Positions 1-6,007 of a stretch of DNA of 12,021 nucleotides are shown piece by piece (position 1 is the first letter of the stretch; each line of letters starts with the position of its first letter). The stretch covers positions 1-12,021 of the forward strand of contig DASTKT010000072.1 in assembly GCA_035715725.1 (NCBI GenBank), written 5' to 3'. The notes beneath the pieces were generated by a model that was given only the letters and a program-made list of their open reading frames with translations, made no database searches and was not told where the DNA came from. This DNA comes from JADGGV01 sp035715725 (GTDB taxonomy: Bacteria; Gemmatimonadota; Gemmatimonadetes; Longimicrobiales; RSA9). Made by a program: the position numbers and the translations under genes.

Positions 1-51
1 GGCTCGCCTCTCGCGCGCTTCTTCTCGCGCGACCTCATCGGCCGCGCTCTT

Positions 52-70
52 CGCCTTCCCTCGGAAGGCG
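52..70. other. Perfect short hairpin near the left edge
   Basis: Inverted repeat with 8-bp perfect arms (CGCCTTCC at 52-59, GGAAGGCG at 63-70) around a 3-base loop CTC. No T-run follows on either strand, so it is not a classical intrinsic terminator. It could still mark the 3' end of a gene entering from the left. Function not shown. Confidence 0.35.
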
Positions 71-177
71 CCGCCTCGAGAGGGCCGCCTCCGCCGCCCG
101 CACGCTGCGCATCCTGTCGAGCCGCACGGGTCCCCTCCTCAACCGAGGGCAGGGCCTCACCGAAGGACGCTGCCCCG

Positions 178-348
178 CCCCTGCCCGCAGTTGCACCCGC
201 CGTGGGCCCGCGCTCGCGCCCGCCCCTGCCCCCACCCGCGGTACCCGCCCCCACCCGCCGTCGGACCCGAAGTGGTCCCCCCCTGCCCCCGCCCGCAGTC
301 CGCGCCCCCGCCCGCCGTTGCACCCGCGGTTGCCTCGCGCCCCTGCCC
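178..348. repeat. Imperfect C-rich tandem repeat, spacings multiples of three
   Basis: The 9-mer CCCCTGCCC occurs at 178, 223, 280 and 340, giving unit lengths of 45, 57 and 60 bases. Units share further pieces such as CCCGCAGT/CCCGCGGT and TTGCACCCGC. All spacings are multiples of three, so one + frame reads PPLP(A/P)(P)AV-like units and one - frame reads GQGR/TAGGGG-like units. The - strand is rich in GGG/GGGG runs that could form G-quadruplexes. It could be a relic of a proline-rich linker or simple expansion of C-rich DNA. Confidence 0.5.
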
Positions 349-600
349 GAAGTCATATCCGTTCCCGCAGCTCCGACCTCCTCGCCAACGCTTACCCCGC
401 CGGCGACCTACGGCCGCGCCGGAGGCCCGGGCGGGCGTCCAGCCTCCGCCCGCGCGGCGCGCAGCGCCCGCCACCGCTCCGCCCCAACGGCGACAGCCTC
501 CGCCGCCGCAAGCCCGCCACCCGCCGCACGACGACATTGCCAAGCGCCGACGTGCCATGCATGTTCAAGGCTCCCCCACGATTCCTGGCGGCGATGCACC

Positions 601-604
601 GGAG
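601..604 (+). promoter_or_regulatory. Ribosome binding site deciding the start of the STAS-like gene
   Basis: GGAG lies 10 bases before ATG 615. The other in-frame ATGs (561, 594) have no comparable purine-rich site, and residues before 615 do not look like the domain. This favours 615. Confidence 0.45.
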
Positions 605-614
605 CTCGGCGCCC

Positions 615-1022
615 ATGAAGACGGTCCCGTTCGCGATCGACGTCCGGGTCCCGCAGCGCTGCATCGAGGTGGCTGCGGAAGGCGACGTGTCGCAGGAGGA
701 TCGCCTCACGGCGATCGAGGAGGTCTGCGACCTCCTCCGCGAAAACCGCGACTTCGCCGTCCTCGTCGACCTCCGCGCCTGCCCGCGCACGCCCACGACC
801 GCCGAGACCTACGCGGTCGTCAGCGCCCTCGTCGCCCGCGCCCCGTTCCTCTCCGGCGGCGCTGCGCTCCTCGTCCGGCCGGGACCACCCCACGGAATGG
901 CGTGCCTGGAGCAGCTCCTCGTCCGCCAGGCGGGCGTCTCGATCGGTGTGTTCACGGATCGGGCCGAGGCCGAGCGCTGGCTGGCCACCGACCCCCACCC
1001 CGTGGCCCCGGCGCCGCGATAG
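615..1022 (+). CDS. Small STAS/SpoIIAA-like domain protein, function unknown
   Basis: A 135-residue protein with no signal peptide or membrane segment. The layout fits a small alpha/beta STAS or SpoIIAA-like fold: an N-terminal strand pair with VAAEGDVSQEDRL (about 19-31), a helix, then the strand FAVLVDLRACP (about 46-56), a second helix, a strand ALLVRPG and a C-terminal VFTDRAEAERWL (about 114-125). The VDLR strand and the FxDxxEAxRWL ending are what I recall from small orphan STAS/SEC14-like proteins common in GC-rich soil bacteria. I see no kinase or sigma-factor partner nearby, so an anti-anti-sigma role cannot be claimed. The stop codon abuts promoter P1, so it is probably transcribed separately from the uronate genes. 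Earlier in-frame ATGs at 561 and 594 are possible. Family call is by pattern memory only. Confidence 0.65.
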   Translation: MKTVPFAIDVRVPQRCIEVAAEGDVSQEDRLTAIEEVCDLLRENRDFAVLVDLRACPRTPTTAETYAVVSALVARAPFLSGGAALLVRPGPPHGMACLEQLLVRQAGVSIGVFTDRAEAERWLATDPHPVAPAPR

Positions 1023-1051
1023 TTGACGCTCGCGGCGTCGCGTGCTAGTCT
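1023..1051 (+). promoter_or_regulatory. Promoter P1, sigma-70-like, before the uronate operon
   Basis: TTGACG (1023-1028), a 17-base spacer, then TAGTCT (1046-1051), with TGC directly before the -10 box (extended -10 form TGn). It begins on the base after the STAS gene's stop codon. The spacer starts with CTCGCGG, the same seven bases as in promoter P2 at 4585. The predicted transcript start is near 1058, about 80 bases before the SDR start codon. Confidence 0.6.
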
Positions 1052-1059
1052 GCTCCTAA

Positions 1060-1080
1060 TCATCTGATGACTTGATAACT
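1060..1080. promoter_or_regulatory. Candidate operator: palindrome plus tandem 8-mer in an AT-rich patch
   Basis: TCATC-T-GATGA (1060-1070) is a perfect 5-bp inverted repeat around one base. It overlaps a tandem direct repeat TGATGACT/TGATAACT (1065-1072, 1073-1080, 7 of 8 identical). The patch is strikingly AT-rich for this DNA and lies at or just after the predicted transcript start of P1, a usual position for a repressor site. No regulator gene is in the window, so the binding protein is unknown; uronate operons are often controlled by GntR- or LacI-family proteins. Confidence 0.4.
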
Positions 1081-1083
1081 GAA

Positions 1084-1121
1084 GCGCCCGCCGCCGCGGT
1101 CGCCGCGGAACGGGCGGGCGC
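1084..1121 (+). promoter_or_regulatory. Strong hairpin in the 5' leader of the SDR gene
   Basis: Outer arms GCGCCCGCC (1084-1092) and GGCGGGCGC (1113-1121) are 9 bp and perfect. Inside, CCGCGG (1094-1099) and CCGCGG (1103-1108) form a second stem with a 3-base loop. The structure ends 6 bases before the GGAG ribosome site (1128-1131) of the downstream gene. It could modulate translation or stabilise the transcript. No T-run follows, so it is not a typical terminator. Confidence 0.45.
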
Positions 1122-1136
1122 CGACGTGGAGACACC

Positions 1137-1952
1137 ATGACGCCGAGCACATTCGAGCTGGCCGGACGGGTGGCCGTGGTGACGGGCGGCTACGGCGTCC
1201 TGGGCGGGAGCATGGCAGCGGGGCTGGCGGCGGCGGGCGCGCGGGTGGCGGTGCTGGGGAGGCGGCGGGAGGCGGCGGAGGCGAAGGCGGCGGAGCTGCG
1301 GCGGGACGGCGGGGAGGCGCTGGCGCTGGTGGCGGACGTGCTGGAGCCGACGCAGGTGGAGGCGGCGCGCGAGGAGGTGATTCGGACGTGGGGCCGGGTG
1401 GACATCCTGCTGAACGCGGCGGGCGGGAACGTGACGCGGGCGCGGAACGACGACCGGAGCGTGTTCGAGGTGCCGCCGGACGCGTTCGACGAGGTGCTCC
1501 GGCTGAACCTGCACGGGACGGTGGTGCCGTCGCTGACGTTCGGGGAGGCGATGGCGCGGCAGCGCTCGGGCTCGATCGTGAACATCTCGTCGATGGCGGC
1601 GATCCAGGCGATCAGCGGGGTGCTGGGCTATTCGGTGGCGAAGGCGGGGATCGAGGGGCTGACGCGCTGGCTGGCGGTGGAGCTGGCGCGGAAGCACGGG
1701 GACGGGATCCGGGTGAACGCGATCGCGCCGGGCTTCTTCGTGGCGGAGCAGAACCGGGGGGTGCTGATCCAGCCGGACGGCAGCCTGACGGAGCGGGCGC
1801 GGACGATCGTGGGGCGGACGCCGATGGGGCGGTTCGGCCGGCCGGAGGAGCTGATCGGGCCGGTGGTGTGGCTGTGCAGCGACGCGGCGTCGTTCGTGAC
1901 GGGGGTGGTGGTGCCGGTGGACGGCGGCTTCAGTGCGTTCAGCGGTGTCTGA
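1137..1952 (+). CDS. uxuB: SDR-family D-mannonate oxidoreductase (fructuronate reductase type)
   Basis: A 271-residue classical short-chain dehydrogenase/reductase. It has the Rossmann motif TGGYGVLG (16-23), D67 in VADV, NAAG (93-96), and the catalytic tetrad N124, S152, Y165 and K169 (YSVAK). The C-terminal part (GFFVAEQNR near 199, TPMGRFGRPEEL near 228, VDGGFSAFSGV at the end) resembles the SDR-type mannonate oxidoreductases found beside uxuA, such as Bacillus YjmF. The likely reaction is NAD(P)H-linked interconversion of D-fructuronate and D-mannonate in the cytoplasm. It is not homologous to E. coli UxuB, so the symbol is functional only. GGAG at 1128-1131 sits 5 bases before the ATG. 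It is first in the P1 unit, 48 bases before uxuA. Its codons end mostly in G, unlike exuT downstream. Another sugar-acid SDR activity cannot be excluded. Confidence 0.8.
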   Translation: MTPSTFELAGRVAVVTGGYGVLGGSMAAGLAAAGARVAVLGRRREAAEAKAAELRRDGGEALALVADVLEPTQVEAAREEVIRTWGRVDILLNAAGGNVTRARNDDRSVFEVPPDAFDEVLRLNLHGTVVPSLTFGEAMARQRSGSIVNISSMAAIQAISGVLGYSVAKAGIEGLTRWLAVELARKHGDGIRVNAIAPGFFVAEQNRGVLIQPDGSLTERARTIVGRTPMGRFGRPEELIGPVVWLCSDAASFVTGVVVPVDGGFSAFSGV

Positions 1953-2000
1953 GGGGCGGGCGCGACGGCGCCGGCTGCTTTGGCGCGCGGGGGTGGGCGC

Positions 2001-3029
2001 ATGCACGTGACGTTCCGCTGGTACGGCCCGCGGGATCCGGTCCCGCTCGCCCACATCCGCCAGATCCCGGGCGTGGAGGGCGTCGTCAGCGCGCTCCACG
2101 ACGTGCCCGTGGGCGTGGCGTGGCCGAAGGACGCGCTGGCGCGGCTGGCGGAGCGGATCGACGCCGCGGGGCTGCGCTTCGCGGTCGTCGAGAGCATCCC
2201 GGTGCACGAGGACGTCAAGCTCGGCCGCCCGGAGCGCGACCGCTGGATCGACGCCTGGTGCGAGAGCGTCCGGGTCATGGGCGAGGTCGGCATCCCGGTG
2301 CTGTGCTACAACTTCATGCCCATCTTCGACTGGACGCGGACGGAGCTGGAGCTGCGGTTGGAGGACGGCTCGACGGCGCTGGCGTACGACGACGCCGCGC
2401 TGGCGGGGATCGACCTCTCGCGCGGGACCGGAGACCTGCCGGGCTGGGGCGCGGCGTACGACGCCGCGACGCTGGGGGCGCTGCTCGCGGCGTACCGCGG
2501 CGTCGACGCGGAGCGGCTCTGGGAGAACCTGGCGTATTTCCTCGAGCGGGTCGTGCCCGCGGCCGAGGCGGCCGGCGTCCGGCTGGCCATCCACCCGGAC
2601 GACCCGCCGTGGCCGATCTTCGGCCTCCCGCGGATCGTCACGGACGGGCCGGCGCTCGAGCGGCTCGCGCGGCTCGTGGACAGCCCCGCCAACGGCGTGA
2701 CGTTCTGCACCGGATCGCTCGGCGCCTCGCCGGCCAACGACCTCCCCGCGATGATCCGCCGCCTCGGCGACCGCATCCACTTCGCCCACTGCCGCAACAT
2801 CCGCGTGACGGGCGAGCGGCGCTTCCACGAGACCGCGCACCCGTCGCGCTGCGGCGACGTGGACATGCTCGCGGTGCTGCGCGCGCTGCGCGACGTCGGC
2901 TTCGCCGGCCCGATGCGCCCCGACCACGGCCGCATGATCTGGGGCGAAGCGGGCCGCCCGGGCTACGGTCTCCACGACCGGGCGCTGGGCGCGATGTACC
3001 TGCTGGGGGTGTGGGAGGGGTTGGGGTAA
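2001..3029 (+). CDS. uxuA: D-mannonate dehydratase
   Basis: A 342-residue TIM-barrel enzyme, close to the family's 350-390 residues. It dehydrates D-mannonate to 2-keto-3-deoxygluconate in the hexuronate pathway. The metal-site residues are present in order: H198 (AIHPDDPPW), C236 (TFCTGSLG), H263 (HFAHCRNI) and D308 (RPDHGRM), with H309 and Y322 as the catalytic pair. Spacing closely matches the structurally studied Streptococcus suis enzyme. The N-terminus MHVTFRWYGP is typical, so I start at ATG 2001; a TTG at 1980 in the same frame adds seven unlikely residues. The ribosome site is weak (a G-rich run just upstream). It follows the SDR enzyme that makes its substrate and precedes the transporter by 31 bases. 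Length and all key residues are intact. Confidence 0.95.
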   Translation: MHVTFRWYGPRDPVPLAHIRQIPGVEGVVSALHDVPVGVAWPKDALARLAERIDAAGLRFAVVESIPVHEDVKLGRPERDRWIDAWCESVRVMGEVGIPVLCYNFMPIFDWTRTELELRLEDGSTALAYDDAALAGIDLSRGTGDLPGWGAAYDAATLGALLAAYRGVDAERLWENLAYFLERVVPAAEAAGVRLAIHPDDPPWPIFGLPRIVTDGPALERLARLVDSPANGVTFCTGSLGASPANDLPAMIRRLGDRIHFAHCRNIRVTGERRFHETAHPSRCGDVDMLAVLRALRDVGFAGPMRPDHGRMIWGEAGRPGYGLHDRALGAMYLLGVWEGLG

Positions 3030-3060
3030 GCCGCGCATCACCCGACGGAAGGAAACGCGA

Positions 3061-4431
3061 ATGGCTCACGACGAGGTGCGGGAGGCCGGGGCCGCGATCC
3101 CCGACGCGAGGGTCGACTCCGCCGCCGGCGCCCGGGCCCTGGCCGGGGACGCGCGGGCCGCGGCGTCTCCGCGCGAGCGACGCCTCGGCTACCGCTGGAC
3201 GATCTGCGCGCTGCTCTTCGCGGCCACCACGATCAACTACGTCGACCGCCAGGTCCTCGGCATCCTCGCGCCCACGCTCCAGCGCGACATCGGCTGGTCC
3301 GAGGTGCAGTACGGCGCCATCGTCTCCTGGTTCAGCCTCGCCTACGGCATCGGCCTCCTCGTCATGGGCCGCGTCATGGACTGGATCGGCGCGCGCCGCG
3401 GCTTCGCCACCGCGCTCGTCGTCTGGAGCCTGGCCGCCATGGGCCACGCGCTCGCCCGCACCGTCGGCGGCTTCTCGATCGCCCGCGCCGTGCTCGGCCT
3501 CGGCGAGTCCGGCAATTTCCCCGCCGCCCTCAAGACCGTCGCCGAGTGGTTCCCCAGGAAGGAGCGCGCCCTCGCCACCGGCCTCTTCAACGCCGGGAGC
3601 AACGTCGGCGCCATCCTCGCCCCGCTCGCCGTGCCCTGGATCGCGCTCACCTGGGGGTGGCGCTGGGCCTTCATCGCCACCGGCGCGATCGGCTTCCTCT
3701 GGCTCGTCTTCTGGCTGGCCCTCTACCGCGAGCCGGAGCAGCACCGCGGCGTCTCCGCGCGGGAGCTCGCCTTCATCCGCAGCGACCCCGCCGAGCCCGC
3801 CACCCCGATCCCGTGGCGGAGCCTGCTCCGCCACCGCCAGACGTGGGCCTTCGTGCTCGGCAAGTCCATGACCGACCCGGTCTGGCTCTTCTACCTCTTC
3901 TGGCTCCCGAAATTCCTCGACTCCCGCTGGGGCGTGCAGCTCTCCGCCCTCGCCGCGCCGCTCATCGTCATCTACGTCGTCGCCGACTTCGGCTCCGTCG
4001 CCGGCGGCTGGATGTCCAGCGCCCTCATCTCGCGCGGCTGGAGCGTCAACCGCGGCCGCAAGACCGCCATGCTCGCGGCCGCCCTGCTCATCGTCCCCAC
4101 CGCCCTCGCCCCCGAGGCCGGGAGCCTCTGGGTCGCCGTCGCCGCCGTCAGCGTCGCCGCCGCCGCCCACCAGTGGTGGTCCGCCAACCTCTTCACCACC
4201 GTGAGCGACATGTTTCCCCGCCGCGCCGTCGCTTCCGTGGCCGGCATCGGCGGCTTCTGCGGCGCCGTGAGCGCCATGCTCTTCCAGCGCGCCACCGGCC
4301 GCATCCTGGAGAGCACGGGGAGCAACTACGCCATCATCTTCGCGATCTGCGGTGGGATGTACATCGGGGCGTGGGTCGTCATCCACCTGCTCGTCCCGCG
4401 CATGGAGCCCGCGCGCGTGGACGGCGCGTAG
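3061..4431 (+). CDS. exuT: MFS hexuronate transporter, ExuT-like (anion:cation symporter family)
   Basis: A 456-residue inner-membrane carrier with about 12 hydrophobic segments and a hydrophilic ~43-residue N-terminal tail rich in Ala/Arg/Asp. Family signatures are TINYVDRQ (57-64), the MFS loop GRVMDWIGARRG (103-114), GLGESGNFPAALKTVAEWFP (146-165) and ALATGLFNAGSNVGA (170-184), all typical of hexuronate/glucarate carriers. The likely role is proton-coupled uptake of glucuronate or galacturonate. A glucarate or other sugar-acid substrate is possible, because the same subfamily includes GudP-like carriers. A strong ribosome site, GGAAGGAAA (3047-3055), sits 5 bases before ATG. It is last in the P1 unit. 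Its wobble positions are strongly C-ending, in sharp contrast to the G-ending SDR and dehydratase genes. Confidence 0.88.
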   Translation: MAHDEVREAGAAIPDARVDSAAGARALAGDARAAASPRERRLGYRWTICALLFAATTINYVDRQVLGILAPTLQRDIGWSEVQYGAIVSWFSLAYGIGLLVMGRVMDWIGARRGFATALVVWSLAAMGHALARTVGGFSIARAVLGLGESGNFPAALKTVAEWFPRKERALATGLFNAGSNVGAILAPLAVPWIALTWGWRWAFIATGAIGFLWLVFWLALYREPEQHRGVSARELAFIRSDPAEPATPIPWRSLLRHRQTWAFVLGKSMTDPVWLFYLFWLPKFLDSRWGVQLSALAAPLIVIYVVADFGSVAGGWMSSALISRGWSVNRGRKTAMLAAALLIVPTALAPEAGSLWVAVAAVSVAAAAHQWWSANLFTTVSDMFPRRAVASVAGIGGFCGAVSAMLFQRATGRILESTGSNYAIIFAICGGMYIGAWVVIHLLVPRMEPARVDGA

Positions 4432-4460
4432 GTGGCACGACACAGAAGCAAACAGACTCC

Positions 4461-4494
4461 GGACCCGGGCCCGCAGGCCTCCACGCCCCGGTCC
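4461..4494 (+). terminator. Possible stem-loop terminator after exuT (weak)
   Basis: The arms at 4461-4470 (GGACCCGGGC) and 4485-4494 (GCCCCGGTCC) pair over 10 positions with one mismatch and a 14-base loop, starting 30 bases after the exuT stop. There is no T-run behind it. Placement suggests a transcript end, but the sequence alone does not prove termination. Confidence 0.25.
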
Positions 4495-4584
4495 CGTCCG
4501 CGGCTTCCGTGAGGCGGATGAACGCGGGGCGGCGGATCCCGCCGGAGGCGGCGTCCCCGGCCTCGGCTCCCGGTGCTCGAATCC

Positions 4585-4613
4585 TTGACACTCGCGGTGC
4601 CGGCTCATAGCTT
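4585..4613 (+). promoter_or_regulatory. Promoter P2, sigma-70-like, before the xylan-sugar operon
   Basis: Consensus TTGACA (4585-4590), a 17-base spacer and TAGCTT (4608-4613). The predicted start is near 4620. Over 31 bases from the -35 box it matches P1 at 22 positions, including spacer bases CTCGCGG. The transcript leader would be about 143 bases if translation starts at 4763. Confidence 0.7.
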
Positions 4614-4615
4614 GC

Positions 4616-4647
4616 CCGCAGAGATAAGATGAATTTATGTCTTGCGG
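4616..4647. promoter_or_regulatory. Candidate operator/leader hairpin: AT-rich imperfect inverted repeat
   Basis: CCGCA (4616-4620) pairs with TGCGG (4643-4647), and the inner segments AGATAA and TTATGTCT continue the symmetry with small bulges. The AT-rich core is unusual here and begins at the predicted transcript start of P2, so a DNA operator or an RNA hairpin is possible. ATAAGATGA (4624-4632) is, on the opposite strand, TCATCTTAT, which matches TCATCTGAT of the P1 operator at 8 of 9 positions. Confidence 0.4.
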
Positions 4648-4762
4648 TCCCCCCGCCCCGCCGGCCGGTGCCGGGCGAGGGGGGCCGGACCGGCGCCCGG
4701 CGATGCCGGCCCGGCGCAGGACACCCCGCCCCGACGCGGATCCGAAGAGAGTCGCTCGCGAG

Positions 4763-6007
4763 ATGAAGATCATCGACATCCGGGCCACGCCCGTCACCGT
4801 GCCCCTGGCGGCGCCGCTGCGGCACGCGAACGGCTGCCACTGGGGCCGGTTCGTTCGCACGATCGTGGAGGTCGAGACGGACGATGGGCTGATCGGGCTG
4901 GGGGAGATGGGGGGCGGCGGCGAGAGCGCGGTCGCTGCGTTCCACGGGCTGAAGCCGTACCTGGTGGGGCGGGACCCGACGCGGCTGGAGGAGCTGCGCT
5001 TCCTGATCGCGAACCCGACGGCGTCGCTGTACAACAACCGGACGCAGGTGCTGGCGGCGCTGGAGTTCGCGTGCCTGGACATCCTGGGGCAGAAGTGGGG
5101 CGTGCCGGTGTGCGACATCCTGGGCGGCCGGCTGCGTGACGAGGTTCCGTTCGCGTCGTACCTGTTCTTCCGGTATCCGTGCGAGGCGGACGGTTCGGGG
5201 GAGGTGCGCACGGTGGAGCAGCTCGTGGCGGAGGCGCGGTCGCTGAAGGAGCGGTACGGCTTCACGACGCACAAGCTGAAGGGCGGGGTCTTTCCGCCGG
5301 AGTACGAGCTGGAGTGCTACCGGGCGGTGGCGGAGTCGCTGCCGGGGGACCGCTTCCGCTTCGATCCGAACGGGGTCTGGTCGGTGGAGCAGGCGATCTG
5401 GTTCGGGCGGCGGATCGAGGACCTGCAGAACGACTACCTGGAGGACCCGGTCTTCGGGATGCACGGGATGCGGCGGGCGCGGGAGAAGCTGCGGATGCCG
5501 CTGGCGACGAACACGGTGGTGGTGGGCTTCGAGCAGCTCGCGGCGAACGTGCTGGAGACGGCGGTCGACGTGATCCTGCTGGACACGACGTTCTGGGGCG
5601 GGATCCGGCCGTGCGTGAAGGCGGCGGGGATCTGCGAGGCGTTCCAGCTCGGGGTGGCGGTGCACTCGTCGGGGGAGCTGGGGATCCAGCTCGCGACGAT
5701 GCTGCACCTGGGGGCGGTGGTGCCGAACCTGACGTTCGCGGCGGACGCGCACTACCACCACCTGGTGGACGACGTGATCCAGGGCGGGAAGCTGCCGTAC
5801 TGCCATGGCTCGATCGCGGTGCCGACGGGGCCGGGGCTGGGCGTGAAGCTGGATCGGGACCGGCTGGCGGCGTACCACGAGCTGTTCCTGCGGCTGGGGA
5901 CGTACCCGTACGACCAGGACCCGCTGCGGCCGGGGTGGACGCCGCTGCTGCCGAACGCGCGCTGGGCCGATCCGATGGACGCGCGGGTCCCCGAGATCCC
6001 GCGGTGA
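4763..6007 (+). CDS. gudD: Glucarate-dehydratase-like enolase-superfamily enzyme
   Basis: A 414-residue mandelate-racemase-type enolase. The N-terminal capping domain starts MKIIDIRATPVTVPL. The barrel carries the acid/base pair K171 and K173 (HKLKGG), Mg-binding D201 (with N203, DPNG), E227 (LEDP) and N250 (ATN), then D274 and H301 (VAVHSSGELG), as expected for acid-sugar dehydratases. The best-supported reaction is D-glucarate to 5-keto-4-deoxyglucarate in the cytoplasm. The region after H301 (LATMLHLG, DAHYHHL) differs from my memory of E. coli GudD, so a related aldarate or aldonate substrate is possible. I chose ATG 4763 because conserved sequence begins there; the purine-rich GAAGAGAG (4744-4751) is a modest ribosome site. 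An alternative start at 4637 adds a low-complexity tail. It is first in the P2 unit, and its stop overlaps the GTG of the next gene. Codons end mostly in G. Confidence 0.82.
   Translation: MKIIDIRATPVTVPLAAPLRHANGCHWGRFVRTIVEVETDDGLIGLGEMGGGGESAVAAFHGLKPYLVGRDPTRLEELRFLIANPTASLYNNRTQVLAALEFACLDILGQKWGVPVCDILGGRLRDEVPFASYLFFRYPCEADGSGEVRTVEQLVAEARSLKERYGFTTHKLKGGVFPPEYELECYRAVAESLPGDRFRFDPNGVWSVEQAIWFGRRIEDLQNDYLEDPVFGMHGMRRAREKLRMPLATNTVVVGFEQLAANVLETAVDVILLDTTFWGGIRPCVKAAGICEAFQLGVAVHSSGELGIQLATMLHLGAVVPNLTFAADAHYHHLVDDVIQGGKLPYCHGSIAVPTGPGLGVKLDRDRLAAYHELFLRLGTYPYDQDPLRPGWTPLLPNARWADPMDARVPEIPR

Larger units (their letters stand above)
1..560. other. Region without a supportable gene; C-rich, proline-codon-like repeats
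   Basis: I see no defensible gene here. One + strand frame (frame 1) is open from base 1 to a TGA at 616-618 and would read as a Pro/Ala/Arg-rich protein, but beyond the first ~20 codons its third positions lose the strong G/C bias of the real genes nearby, and rare codons (aga, cga, gca, tca) appear. The first ~60 bases in that frame have good wobble bias and could be the end of a gene entering from the left, but this is too short to name. Gly-rich frames open on the - strand are the mirror of the same C-rich tract. Most likely intergenic or decayed sequence. Confidence 0.5.
4432..4762. other. 331-base intergenic region with promoter P2 and a structured leader
   Basis: This gap separates exuT from the glucarate-dehydratase-like gene. 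It holds a candidate stem-loop soon after the exuT stop, a GC-rich stretch with no gene, promoter P2, an AT-rich inverted repeat and several GC-rich stems (GGTCC 4646-4650 with GGACC 4687-4691; GCGCC 4693-4697 with GGCGC 4713-4717). An in-frame ATG at 4637 would extend the dehydratase by 42 Pro/Arg/Gly-rich residues with unbiased codons, which I regard as untranslated leader. Confidence 0.6.

Noticed and set aside
52..70. Rho-independent terminator
   Set aside because: The stem is good, but neither strand has a T-run after it; kept only as a hairpin.
178..348. CRISPR array
   Set aside because: Repeats are imperfect, irregularly spaced and low-complexity, with no constant repeat/unique spacer structure and no cas genes.
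157..558. Gly-rich protein on the - strand with GQGR/TAGGGG repeats
   Set aside because: Attractive repeat pattern but explained by C-rich repeats on the + strand. Codon bias does not resemble the neighbours, and no ribosome site or promoter supports it.
1056..3041. A 661-codon open frame on the - strand across the SDR and uxuA genes
   Set aside because: It is antisense to two genes with intact catalytic residues, is extremely rich in Arg/His/Pro/Ala and shows no domain. G/C-saturated wobble positions remove stop codons from the opposite strand.
1388..3871. An 827-codon + strand frame overlapping SDR, uxuA and exuT
   Set aside because: It is a shifted reading of three well-supported genes, dominated by Arg/Gly/Ala then Ser/Pro runs.
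4593..4613. tRNA or other RNA gene in the 4432-4762 gap
   Set aside because: I find no cloverleaf arms or conserved T-loop. The structured parts read better as promoter plus leader.
2638..5274. An 878-codon - strand frame spanning exuT and the intergenic region
   Set aside because: Low-complexity Gly/Glu/Asp/Ala composition mirrors the C-ending codons of exuT. It also crosses promoter P2 and a clear gene boundary.
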